Assembly: GCA_003157235.1 (NCBI GenBank)
Contig: PMJC01000314.1
Coordinates: forward strand, 1 to 13,459
Source of the DNA: Methanosarcina sp.
GTDB taxonomy: Archaea > Halobacteriota > Methanosarcinia > Methanosarcinales > Methanosarcinaceae
Direction: 5' to 3'
Length of the DNA stretch: 13,459 bases
Translations under genes and position numbers: made by a program
Shown: one piece after another, positions 1 to 7,840 of the stretch
How positions within the stretch are numbered: the stretch's first letter is position 1
Layout: each line of letters starts with the position of its first letter
The notes under the pieces: generated by a model
Told to the model about the DNA's origin: nothing
The model's input: only the letters and a program-made list of their open reading frames with translations
Database searches by the model: none

Positions 1-378
1 TCAACATGAAAGTAGCTTAAAAATTAATCTAACTTTCAATGAAAAATAGTGGGTAAATAGGCAAACAAATTATACACCTGTGTATATCTGCAGAATTCCA
101 GCTGTTAGGAATTGTAGGGAATGTTCTCAGTTTTGAGATTGTATTAATTGAACAGAACAACAAAAACAAAGGAACATATATTTACTCAACTGTCAAACTT
201 AGGAATCAATGAAAACATGACCATATAAATGAAGATATAACCCTATGAGTGAGGATAATTACACTTCTAATCCTATTTCAAGATAATTATTGTTATCCGA
301 GCTTCAAAAATTAGTAAACTTGTTAAATTAATTTGATCTATTTCATATGTTCCTTTTTTCTTTGATCTTAGTTTCAGG
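1..378. other. AT-rich spacer, no gene seen
   Basis: I see no open frame of useful length, RNA gene or clear repeat here. The stretch is AT-rich. It lies downstream of the broken HARP gene on the minus strand, so it would hold that gene's 3' end, but I could not point to a convincing terminator. Confidence 0.5.
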
Positions 379-1070
379 CTAGGATTCACTTTCATTCTCA
401 GGAAGATGCTTCAGATACTCTTTAATCATCATAGGGAAAGTATTTGCAGGTACAAATCGGACTCCAAGTTGTTCTGCCCATTTTTCAATTCCATAATCAC
501 TCGCAATAACTGCTGCATCAAGCTCCTTGGCAAGAATCAGGACATCAATATCAGGAGCGCTGTCAAGAATTCCATACCTTAGAGTGGCACGATACTTGTT
601 CCTAAATTTGCCGATGATCCCACCAATTACTTCTCTTTCAATCTCTTCTCTATATTCTTTTCCTTTACTGTGCGAATATTCAATAGAGAGACATGCAGTA
701 GCTGCCTCCCAGACCGCATCCTCTGCAACTCCCATTCCTCGGTCAATCCTTTCTCGCATATGAGATACATATTCGTGGAATATCTGAGAGGTTACATCTA
801 CTCTATAGCGATCAGGAGATTTTTTCACCAGCCACGTATCCATCTTGGCTATACCCTCTCTGTCACAGCCATTTCTAATTGTAAATTCATACATCTCCTT
901 GTATACTGATGGATAGGGTACGTAACAACTTATTCCAAACTGCAGGCGGGCATCGGCTATCAGATCAAGAATCTCTTTCTTCCTTCACAAAGAGAAGTAT
1001 AGCCCATGACCTCACGTGTCTGCAGATCCGTTAGTGCTGTAGTGTCCAGCACAAATCTATGCTTAAATAT
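379..1070 (-). pseudogene. Broken RNA-free RNase P (HARP, PIN domain; COG1458/UPF0278)
   Basis: The family (older name 'RNA ligase partner protein') is a PIN-domain, protein-only RNase P that can cleave the 5' leader of pre-tRNA. The intact downstream frame runs from [13 protein letters not shown] to ENESES and carries the conserved stretches RDVTSQ-like [26 protein letters not shown] and [18 protein letters not shown]. Family sequence continues upstream of its apparent ATG at 894: [16 protein letters not shown] then [11 protein letters not shown] lies in frame. Just before that, the reading frame changes near 972-983. The N-terminus ([27 protein letters not shown]) is in another frame and meets TGA at 960-962. 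One missing base explains this. The expected start codon at 1068-1070 reads ATA, not ATG. The first catalytic Asp (VLDTT) is therefore cut off from the rest. It ends in TAG, unlike every intact gene here. Most likely a pseudogene; sequencing error is the alternative. Confidence 0.85.
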
Positions 1071-1229
1071 TTTTTAAGAGTCCTTTTTAATTATTTTATT
1101 TACCTCCTTATTTATTAAATCAAAGATCAATAAAAGTATATGTTTTACTTTCTTTCTTTGCTTATTTTTTGTTATCTTTATGTAGTTGCCTGATTTAATA
1201 CTGCAGTCTAGAATAATTTAGTTTGTTGA

Positions 1230-1314
1230 GAATTTCGATAAACTCCGAAATTTTATCATATTTATATAAGTTGGATATAAATGATTCGTGAAAATCAGAG
1301 GTTTATCGGGATCC
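1230..1314 (+). repeat. Inverted-repeat (MITE-like) element, copy A
   Basis: A short element with imperfect terminal inverted repeats: ATTTCGATAAAC at 1232-1243 and GTTTATCGGGAT at 1301-1312 (10 of 12 positions pair). Its reverse complement aligns without gaps to the element at 2394-2477, with about 64 identical bases over 77 columns counted by eye. The centre has ATTTATAT (1260-1267) and ATATAAAT (1275-1282), a palindrome that resembles archaeal TATA boxes facing both ways. There is no room for a transposase. The terminal repeats, small size and second copy fit a non-autonomous mobile element, but the parent element is unknown. Confidence 0.65.
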
Positions 1315-1321
1315 TTTATGT

Positions 1322-1585
1322 TGTATCGATACTCAGGCACTAGCTTATGTGATAGATGATCTGACCATAGCCATGGATAAAACTGTTAAAACTCCAATGT
1401 ACATTACATCCCTGCAAAATTGTGGGGGCCAACACCTCTGCCCATGGTGCCAAAAAAACTAATTTTACGAAAAAGAGATGACTTAGAGGATTGAACGAAA
1501 ACAAAATGAGGCGGTGATTACCCTCATCCCCGATCAAAAGAACCTGGAATTTGTGACATTCAACGCTAAAGAAGTGATAAATTGA
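1322..1585 (+). pseudogene. Decayed small coding remnant with two internal stops
   Basis: One plus-strand frame reads like protein for its whole length but is cut by TAA at 1460-1462 and TAG at 1484-1486, and ends at TGA 1583-1585. The first part reads IDTQALAYVIDDLTIAMDK, then TVKTPMYITSLQNCGGQ and HLCPWCQKN, with a CPWC zinc-ribbon-like pair. The last part reads IERKQNEAVITLIPDQ and KNLEFVTFNAKEVIN. Codon-like composition continues in the same frame through both stops, which suggests point mutations in a former gene. No start codon is obvious, and it begins a few bases from the end of repeat copy A. I do not recognise the family. A 65-residue minus-strand frame over the same stretch looks like its shadow. 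Confidence 0.4.
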
Positions 1586-1707
1586 TTATAAATTCCTCCA
1601 GATCCACGCCAGGATAATGTAAGAGCTTATATTCCTGATATTTTTTAATCCCCTGTGGAATGGCCGATGTTTGAATTAATTACAATAACACTTGGCTGCA
1701 ATGAATC

Positions 1708-1733
1708 AAAAATCTAGAAAAATAATAAAAAAA
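1708..1733 (-). terminator. T-rich terminator after rpoP
   Basis: On the minus strand this is a run of T tracts (seven Ts, then TATTA, five Ts, later five more) about 75 bases beyond the rpoP stop. Archaeal RNA polymerase terminates at such T-rich stretches. It is the likely 3' end of the superoperon transcript. Confidence 0.45.
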
Positions 1734-1804
1734 TCTCATATTTCTAAAAGATCTTTTCTTTTTTAACAATCATAACTCTTTAGCCGCATTAATTAACATA
1801 CGCC

Positions 1805-1942
1805 TCAATCGGCCTTGATGCATTTGATAGTTGTAGGACGCTCTTTTACTAAGATTCGATGTCCACAGTACGGACATCTTATGCCTGTGTACTCGTAATC
1901 TACTTCAACTTTTTGTTTACATCGAGTGCACTTGTAACCCAT
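1805..1942 (-). CDS. rpoP: DNA-directed RNA polymerase subunit P (Rpo12)
   Basis: A 45-residue zinc-binding subunit of archaeal RNA polymerase, homologous to eukaryotic RPB12/RPC10, which helps hold the polymerase assembly together. The protein starts [18 protein letters not shown] and goes on with [17 protein letters not shown]; the four zinc ligands are C5, C8, C23 and C26. It ends KCIKAD before TGA. The start is ATG at 1940-1942, 21 bases below the rpl37ae stop, with only a weak upstream AAGGT. Its place after rpl37ae is the classical archaeal order, and the two are surely cotranscribed. In many euryarchaea further genes such as a prefoldin subunit follow. Here the cluster stops and a T-rich terminator and decayed sequence follow. 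Confidence 0.93.
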   Translation of the reverse strand: MGYKCTRCKQKVEVDYEYTGIRCPYCGHRILVKERPTTIKCIKAD

Positions 1943-1963
1943 AAAACAACAACCTTAAAATTT

Positions 1964-2278
<315 letters not shown>

Positions 2279-2393
2279 TTAGAAATGATTCAACTCAAAT
2301 CGCTGAATAAAGGTTCACCCATGAGATTTAGACCTTCACCTCTAATCACATTTGTAGCACGTATACCGTTTAATACTGGCATTTAATATTTGA

Positions 2394-2477
2394 GAATTTC
2401 GATAAACCTCTGATTAATAATAATTATTTATATACTAATTATATAAATATGACAGAATTTAGGAGTTTATCGAAATC
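2394..2477 (-). repeat. Inverted-repeat (MITE-like) element, copy B
   Basis: An 84-base element with a perfect 12-base terminal inverted repeat, ATTTCGATAAAC (2396-2407) against GTTTATCGAAAT (2465-2476). It aligns to copy A in the opposite orientation without gaps. The core is a perfect palindrome, TATTTATATA (2425-2434), five bases, TATATAAATA (2440-2449), which gives a good archaeal TATA box on either strand. It begins 20 bases past the rrp42 stop and sits between rrp42 and rpl37ae, two genes that are usually close in the superoperon. On the minus strand its TATA core could start a transcript about 170 bases above rpl37ae. Confidence 0.7.
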
Positions 2478-2497
2478 TTCTTGGTAATCCTTCCAAC

Positions 2498-3289
2498 TTA
2501 TCCCTTTCTTAAAAGCCCTTCCAAATATAGTTCTCTAAGTTCGGTCGCCTTTTCGCGCGCCAGATCGATTGCTTCCAGAACTTCTGCTTCAGTGAGAGGA
2601 ACAGAACCCATTTTTTGCATTCCAGCAACAGATCCATCTGAACTGGAAACAATTGTAAGTTTTGTCTCGCAAATTGCCTCTTCATCCAGAGAGGGATCCA
2701 CCATTAGCTTTGAGCCAATTTTAGCCAGAGTCACGCCCAATGGTATCTCTCTCATTGCAAGGGACACATTTTCACCGATTCCCTGCTGCTTATTTGGAAC
2801 AATCGTGGTCATAAGAGCTGCAATAGCAGCGAAACAGGAAGCATCAATAATATTTCCCTCATCATTGAGAACATGGACATCTATGAAGACTGTCCAGACT
2901 GATTCTCCCACCGCTACACACAGCTTCTTTAAATCAATTGCACCCGATTCTCGGATCCCCCTATCAACTACTCTTGCCATTTCGATTGCTTCTTCTTTGG
3001 GAGGACCTGGCTCAAAATCTGGAGAAGCAATAGGGTTAAGCTCAAGGTTGGTAATAATCACACCTTCATCTGGCGAATCCGGAAAAGGAGTCCCTATCTG
3101 AAGCTTGACTCCTACGAGGATCTGGGTATCACCAAGAGTTATTTTTGCCGAACCTTCAGCTTTCGTGATAATATTTGTTTCGAGCTTGATATCCCTGAAA
3201 TCCTTAAATCCACGCCCATCCTGTCGCTTTTCTTTAACCATAAGATTGTAAATATAATCCTTTTTGAGCGTAGCAATAACTTCACTCAT
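2498..3289 (-). CDS. rrp42: Exosome complex subunit Rrp42 (RNase PH fold)
   Basis: The catalytically inactive RNase PH-type partner of Rrp41. Three Rrp41-Rrp42 dimers form the hexameric ring of the archaeal RNA exosome, which degrades and tails RNA from the 3' end. The 263-residue protein carries the family features KRQDGRGF near the N-terminus, then NPIASPDFEPGPP, VVDRGIRESGAID, FIDVHVLNDEGN and KLMVDPSLDEEA. I chose ATG at 3287-3289 (MSEVIATLKKDYIYN) because GGTGAT lies just upstream at the right spacing. A GTG at 3298 would add three residues but leaves no room for that site. The gene overlaps the rrp41 stop by eight bases, which indicates translational coupling of the two ring subunits. 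Confidence 0.95.
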   Translation of the reverse strand: MSEVIATLKKDYIYNLMVKEKRQDGRGFKDFRDIKLETNIITKAEGSAKITLGDTQILVGVKLQIGTPFPDSPDEGVIITNLELNPIASPDFEPGPPKEEAIEMARVVDRGIRESGAIDLKKLCVAVGESVWTVFIDVHVLNDEGNIIDASCFAAIAALMTTIVPNKQQGIGENVSLAMREIPLGVTLAKIGSKLMVDPSLDEEAICETKLTIVSSSDGSVAGMQKMGSVPLTEAEVLEAIDLAREKATELRELYLEGLLRKG

Positions 3290-4649
3290 CTTTATCACCT
3301 TTGCTTCCTGATTCAGAGGGATCTTTTACTACCAGCCAAGGTCCTTTGGAATTTTCTTTTTCAGATTTTTCTTCAACTTTTACTGCTTCTTCAGCAATAA
3401 CCTTTTTTCTGGATTTATCTTTGAACTCAAGCTCATTTTTGGATTCAGAAGTCTTTTCTGAGATAACTTTTTCAGTAATGGATTTCTCGTAAAGCGGAAT
3501 TTCTTCTTCAGCAAATCCCCCAGACTCGAATTTCATTTTTTTTGCGTCAGAGGAACAGGCTTCTTCCTTGATGAGCTCAAGCTCTTCAAACTCTGTAATC
3601 TTGGGATCTATCTCTAAAGATGCTTTAAGATCAGCCTTTTCTCCGATTTCAGCTTTTATTACCTCTTCTAAAGTCTCTTCCTCTACTAAGGGCTTAGCTT
3701 CTTCAATTTTGTGTTCTAATTTCTCACATTCGTGAATCTCTTCTGCAACCGTCCCTTCTTCAGCGATTTTTTTGGGAGCATCCTCTTCAAAAACTTTGAT
3801 TTCTTCACGAATTTCTTCGACTACTGTTGCCTCTGAAGCGTATTTCATGGACACTTCTGCTTCTAGAACTTTGTTCTCAATATCTGAGATCTCCTCCATA
3901 GAAGTCTCTTTTGCAGGCTCTTCAATGGGAGTTTGGAACTTTTTTCTCAGAACTGCTTGTTGAATTTCGAGTATTTCCTTGCATCCATTCCTTACAAGTT
4001 CGAGGCCTTTCTTGATTTCTTCAGATGTAAGGTGCCCGTCCATCTGAAGCAGGGTAATTTCTCCATCCTGAGTCATCGCAACCGGAAAATCAGCCTCTCC
4101 ATAATTATCTTCTTCCTTGTTAAGGTCGAGAACTATTTGCCCATCAACTTTTCCGAAGGCACAGGAAGTGATGAGACCTTTCATAGGAATCCCGGCATCT
4201 GCAAGAGCTATACTTGAAGCATTGATCGCGGCTGTCCGTGTCCCAGCATCAGCCTGAAGTACTTCTACAAAAATATCAATTGCCGTTTTTGGGAAAAGCT
4301 CAGCCATAATTACCGGTTCAAAGGCTTCTCTGGAGACTTTGGAAATTTCGATGCTCCGCCTGCTAGGGCCTGGACGAGCGCGGTCCTCAACCGAAAAAGA
4401 AGCCATATTGTACTTATAACGGATAACTGCAGCATCTGCGCGCTGCATACGACGGGGATGAGCTTCTCTAGGGCCAAATACGCCTACTAAGACTTTGTTT
4501 CTACCCCATTCAAGGTAACACGAACCATCGGCTCTAGAAAGCACTCCAATTTCAATTTTCATTGGCCTAATTTCATCCGCTCGCCTCCCATCAAGACGTA
4601 ACCCGTCATCAGTGATTAATTTTCCAGTTTTATCACTCATACAACTCAT
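3282..4649 (-). CDS. rrp41: Exosome catalytic subunit Rrp41 with long acidic tail
   Basis: The active phosphorolytic 3'-5' exoribonuclease subunit of the exosome ring. Residues 1-240 form the RNase PH domain: LRLDGRR at the N-terminus, RRSIEIS near residue 98, phosphate-binding GTRTAAI at 136-142, and DLNKEEDNYGEADFP at 175-189 with the probable catalytic Asp pair D181/D187. Archaeal Rrp41 is usually about 245 residues. This one has 455. Residues 240-440 are a Glu/Lys-rich, low-complexity extension with loose repeats such as TVVEEIREEIK and TVAEEIHECEK, probably coiled or disordered. It closes with GPWLVVKDPSESGSKGDKDE, a non-acidic end that may be a docking motif. I recall extended Rrp41 proteins in Methanosarcina, so this is probably lineage-specific. 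ATG at 4649 has GGAGAT six bases upstream. Confidence 0.95.
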   Translation of the reverse strand: MSCMSDKTGKLITDDGLRLDGRRADEIRPMKIEIGVLSRADGSCYLEWGRNKVLVGVFGPREAHPRRMQRADAAVIRYKYNMASFSVEDRARPGPSRRSIEISKVSREAFEPVIMAELFPKTAIDIFVEVLQADAGTRTAAINASSIALADAGIPMKGLITSCAFGKVDGQIVLDLNKEEDNYGEADFPVAMTQDGEITLLQMDGHLTSEEIKKGLELVRNGCKEILEIQQAVLRKKFQTPIEEPAKETSMEEISDIENKVLEAEVSMKYASEATVVEEIREEIKVFEEDAPKKIAEEGTVAEEIHECEKLEHKIEEAKPLVEEETLEEVIKAEIGEKADLKASLEIDPKITEFEELELIKEEACSSDAKKMKFESGGFAEEEIPLYEKSITEKVISEKTSESKNELEFKDKSRKKVIAEEAVKVEEKSEKENSKGPWLVVKDPSESGSKGDKDE

Positions 4650-4728
4650 GCTTTGATCTCCAAAAAAACTCCTAAAACAAATCAGCTTATAGAAGATTCC
4701 TTAAAATCTCTCATAATTCTACCAAAAA

Positions 4729-5511
4729 TCAATTCTTTGGATCCAGCAATACGTCAATTTTCCTGTAGATCTCTTCGGAATGATCCTCTTTTGCTAATTT
4801 AGCGCCATTATGTGCATTTTTAAAAAATTTTAAATTATTTGACTCTTTTTGTACAATTCTTTCATTTTTCAGAAAATTGTATATCCGATCTGTCAATCCG
4901 GAACGCTGTGCCTCAGCTTCGATCTTCCGTAGAGCCCTGCTCAAAAGCTCCACATCTTCATCCTTCCCATCGATCCATATTCTACCGTTCTGGCCAACGA
5001 AAATACTGCAGTTTGTTTCTTTCTTCAGCATTGAGATCATAGAACCGCCGTGTCCTATCACACGGGGAACCTTTACAGGCTCAACCTCGACAATCAGACC
5101 AGTTTTGAGTTTGTGGAAGTTTGAATCCCTCAAGCCAAGCTCAATTTTCATGGAGCTATCTACATCTTTTACCCTGATAATCATAGAATCGCCTACATTC
5201 AGAATTTCAGGCATCTCCCGGGATTCTATTCTTCTTGGATATTCGGATACATGGAATAAACCATCATAAGGAGAAGCAATGTCCATTATCCAGTTGGACG
5301 GCGTAACCACAATAACGATCCCTATCACAACGTCATTTACTGAGGGGATATAACCTCCTGCTAGAGGGATCACTACAGCTTTATCATCTTTGAGATTCTC
5401 AATACCACAAAACGAAGAATATATCTTGTTATTCTTAACATACGTCCCATATCCGGCTTTTCTTGTGTCTGCGGATAACAGGTCACCAGGAATCACTATT
5501 TTTTTATCCAT
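4729..5511 (-). CDS. rrp4: Exosome RNA-binding cap subunit Rrp4
   Basis: Rrp4 sits on top of the Rrp41/Rrp42 ring and guides RNA into it. The 260-residue protein shows an N-terminal domain (IVIPGDLLS, GYGTYV, IPLAGGYIPSVND), an S1 domain around 60-130 (VGDSMIIRVKDVDSSMKIEL), and a KH domain around 140-215 with VIGHGGSMI at 151-159 and VGQNGRIWIDG at 172-182. A lysine-rich linker and the Methanosarcina-type ending EEIYRKIDVLLDPKN follow. ATG at 5509-5511 has GAGGAT close upstream, and only 11 bases separate it from the SBDS stop, so the two are cotranscribed. The 79-base gap before rrp41 is the widest inside this exosome part. The domains are intact. Confidence 0.95.
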   Translation of the reverse strand: MDKKIVIPGDLLSADTRKAGYGTYVKNNKIYSSFCGIENLKDDKAVVIPLAGGYIPSVNDVVIGIVIVVTPSNWIMDIASPYDGLFHVSEYPRRIESREMPEILNVGDSMIIRVKDVDSSMKIELGLRDSNFHKLKTGLIVEVEPVKVPRVIGHGGSMISMLKKETNCSIFVGQNGRIWIDGKDEDVELLSRALRKIEAEAQRSGLTDRIYNFLKNERIVQKESNNLKFFKNAHNGAKLAKEDHSEEIYRKIDVLLDPKN

Positions 5512-5522
5512 CCAATATCCTC

Positions 5523-6215
5523 TTATAAAAGTTTAGTTTGAGCCTCACCTTTCGTAAGATGATTTATAAGAGCGTAAAAATCAGTTTGAATTCCTGCCGG
5601 AATCCTTATAACTCCAATCCAAGAGCCATCACGCTGCCATTCTTCTTTTGTAATGGTTCCAACCTTGGAAATGTCTCCATATGCTTTGGGGGCATATATT
5701 GGAGGAATTTTCACAGCAATACTGATTTCTTCAAAACGTATGGGTATAAGTGGGCGAATGGCTTTCATTGTAATATTTACTAGTTGATCCACACTTTTTA
5801 AAGGGTCTATATGAACCTTTGCCTCCTCCATCGCTTTTTCAATCCTTGCGGGAGGATGAGGTGTTCTTGTCTGGGGATTTATAGCATTCTTGGAAATAGT
5901 ATAGATAACCTTTTTCTTTTTTTCCTCAAGCATGCATCTTCTTTGCTCAGCTGTAAGTTGAAGTTCTCAGTTTTTCAGGATCAAGGCAGCAATCGCTAAG
6001 AGGTCAGTAGTCTCAAAAGATTTGATAACATCGGATTCTGCTACACGATCTCCCCTGTTTGCATCTTCGAAGATTATTTCAACTGCCAGAATATCTTCTA
6101 GATTTACTTCTTCTCCTCGTTTGTAAGCCAGAGCTCCTTCTGGCTCCACCAGGATTTCGAAATGTTTGCTGCCTCTTTTAAGCCTTGCAGTAACTGCCGC
6201 ATCCAAGGACACCAT
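5523..6215 (-). pseudogene. sdo1: SBDS/Sdo1 ribosome maturation factor, interrupted by in-frame TGA
   Basis: SBDS orthologs help release an anti-association factor from the nascent large subunit (eukaryotic eIF6, aIF6 in archaea). Two frames in the same phase make up one full-length protein of about 230 codons: VSLDAAVTARLKRGSKHFEI to IAALILKN, then ELQLTAEQRRCMLEE onward to LINHLTKGEAQTKLL. Between them stands TGA at 5967-5969, codon 83. Homologs have Gly here (EGE-QLTAEQRR), so a single GGA to TGA change explains it. The stop falls at the junction of the FYSH domain (1-82) and domain II. I chose ATG 6213-6215 (MVSLDAAV) with GAAGG nine bases above; a TTG at 6221 is too near that site. An ATG at 5931-5933 could restart domains II-III. 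The gene may be nonsense-mutated, split, read through, or a base-call error. Everything else in it looks conserved. Confidence 0.9.
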
Positions 6216-6294
6216 TTCCAAATACCTTCTCTAAACCATAATTTTGAGAATAAAAAATTCTCTGAGTACTCATTTCCTGAAAACTAATATATTT

Positions 6295-7044
6295 TTATTC
6301 TTTGTGTTCAGGCTCTCTGTGTTTTGCAAGGATCTGCTGAACATATTTCTCAACTTCTTCAGGAACCAATTTCCTGAATTGCTTATCCTGAAGGGAGACA
6401 ATACCCACTTCGAGGGTTGAAGCTTCGAATTTACCTTCAGCCGCTCTATAGAGCGCATCCATCCCGAGGAGAATAGCTACATCAATATTCATGTCTTCTC
6501 TGTAATCAGCCTCAAAAACTTCAACTACTGCGTTTCTGCCCGCTCCAATAGCTGTTGCCTTGTATTCCAGAAGAGCACCACTCGGATCAGTCTCAAATAG
6601 CCGGGGGAGATGGTCATCTACACCTGCAATAAGAAGTGCAGTACCGTAGGGGCGAACACCGCCATACTGTGTGTAGGTCTGCTTATGGTCGCAGATTTTT
6701 TTGGAGATAACCTCCACACCTATGGGTTCATCATAAGAAACCCTATTGACCTGTGCTTCTACACGGGCCCTATCAACAAGAGAGCGGGCGTCTGCCACAA
6801 GCCCTGAAGTTGCGGCTCCGATGTGATCATCAATTTGGAAAATTTTTTCTATTGATTCAGCTTCCACAAGCCTGCTTGTAATTCTCTTATCAACCAGCAG
6901 CACTACCCCATCAGCTGCCTTGATTCCCACGGCTGTTGTTCCCCTTTTAACTGCCTCGCGGGCATATTCTACCTGAAAAAGTCTTCCATCAGGGCTAAAA
7001 ACAGTAATTGCCCTGTCATAACCCATTTGTGGTGCCATCTGCAT
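6295..7044 (-). CDS. psmA: Proteasome alpha subunit
   Basis: Alpha subunits form the outer heptameric rings of the 20S proteasome and gate substrate entry; proteolysis is done by beta subunits encoded elsewhere. The 249-residue protein carries the alpha-type N-terminal signature ([34 protein letters not shown]) and later [20 protein letters not shown] and [18 protein letters not shown]. It ends in a charged tail, [13 protein letters not shown] at 7042-7044 has GGGAGAT upstream. It lies 79 bases above SBDS and heads the psmA-SBDS-exosome segment. Because a 796-base spacer separates it from rnp2, it probably needs its own promoter. TTTATTTA near 7150 (minus strand) is one weak candidate. Confidence 0.96.
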   Translation of the reverse strand: MQMAPQMGYDRAITVFSPDGRLFQVEYAREAVKRGTTAVGIKAADGVVLLVDKRITSRLVEAESIEKIFQIDDHIGAATSGLVADARSLVDRARVEAQVNRVSYDEPIGVEVISKKICDHKQTYTQYGGVRPYGTALLIAGVDDHLPRLFETDPSGALLEYKATAIGAGRNAVVEVFEADYREDMNIDVAILLGMDALYRAAEGKFEASTLEVGIVSLQDKQFRKLVPEEVEKYVQQILAKHREPEHKE

Positions 7045-7840
7045 ATTCCATATCTCCCTTATATATCTATTCTTGTTGTTCCCAATCTTCCCGGCAAATA
7101 ACCGGTATTATTTCCTTTTAGGATCTCTACCCGCAGAGCCATCAGCTAAATAAACACCTTCCAAAAAAAAGGCTTTGGTCAGTGATCATGAAACTGTACG
7201 GATATCCCGAAAATTCAGGGGCTTAAAGCCCTCGACCCTTCATTCAGGTAAGGAAAAAGACTTTTGATCCACTATAACGTATTTCTTCCTTATTAGAGTT
7301 TTTAACCTTTTATTCGGGACTTCAAATCCTGACAGATTTTTTGGATGAAACCAGCGAAAATACACCAGGTAAAGAGGATTCAAAGGCACTTTTACCCAAT
7401 AAAATACGTTCCCCAAATTGTTACATGGATTCACGTACTTAAGGGAGACCATTTTAATTGTTTTTGAGGTCTAGTTCCGATGTTAACCAAGTCCGTTAGT
7501 AAAGTGTATTTACTCAGTTATAATGCTTGTGAGACCCATGTATTTCTAGTACATAAAATCGGGCTTTGATAACCTCATTGAGATTTAACCTTCTAAATTT
7601 CCCAATGAACTCGAATTTCAGGCCTACTTTCTTATCAGAATCTCACTCATTCACAATCAACTTTCAGAATTCCGCACAAGCTACATCACTGTCAATCAGT
7701 CCTACTAATTAATATGTTACACTAATTAATACTCATTCATTATTGTATATATTAAGCAGCTCCATGGTTGAAGATTCAATGTAAACATAAAAATAATACC
7801 AATAAAAGATGCCATTTTATCTACCTGAACCTTCCAGATT
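7045..7840. other. Long spacer between rnp2 and psmA, AT-rich with remnants
   Basis: Unlike the other junctions of this cluster, there is no credible intact gene here. A 70-codon minus-strand frame (7240-7452) has no family features I recognise. Next to its end lies GGGCTT-A-AAGCCC (7219-7231), a compact palindrome. ACTAATTAAT occurs twice as a direct repeat within 7704-7731. Possible transposase debris is listed separately at 7431-7618. The psmA promoter should lie at the left end of this spacer. Confidence 0.5.
7431..7618 (-). pseudogene. Possible integrase-type transposase remnant
   Basis: Two protein-like fragments in different minus-strand frames. The upstream piece (7514-7618) reads FEFIGKFRRLNLNEVIKAR then FYVLEIHGSHKHYN before a TGA. 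The downstream piece (7431-7499) reads LTDLVNIGTRPQKQL then KWSPLST before a TGA. The order, a helix-turn-helix-like start followed by a 'RP..KWSP'-type linker, reminds me of IS481/integrase-type transposases. The similarity is from memory, and both pieces are short. If correct, an insertion sequence once entered between rnp2 and psmA and has since decayed. Confidence 0.25.

Noticed and set aside
2290..2382. Short minus-strand frame of 30 codons (MPVLNGIRATNVIRGEG) between repeat B and rpl37ae
   Set aside because: No ribosome-binding site, no recognised family and chance length in this spacer. It may be leader sequence of rpl37ae.
2481..3101. Plus-strand frame of 206 codons opposite rrp42
   Set aside because: Long only because of the rrp42 codon pattern; the Ser/Ile-rich translation has no family features.
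5967..5969. Selenocysteine or pyrrolysine at the SBDS TGA
   Set aside because: Pyrrolysine uses TAG. Homologs have Gly, not Cys, at this place, I see no selenocysteine insertion element, and TGA ends many neighbouring genes.
7240..7452. Minus-strand frame of 70 codons (MVSLKYVNPCNNLGN)
   Set aside because: Not recognised, AT-driven composition, overlaps possible transposase debris in another frame. Kept only as a note in the spacer entry.
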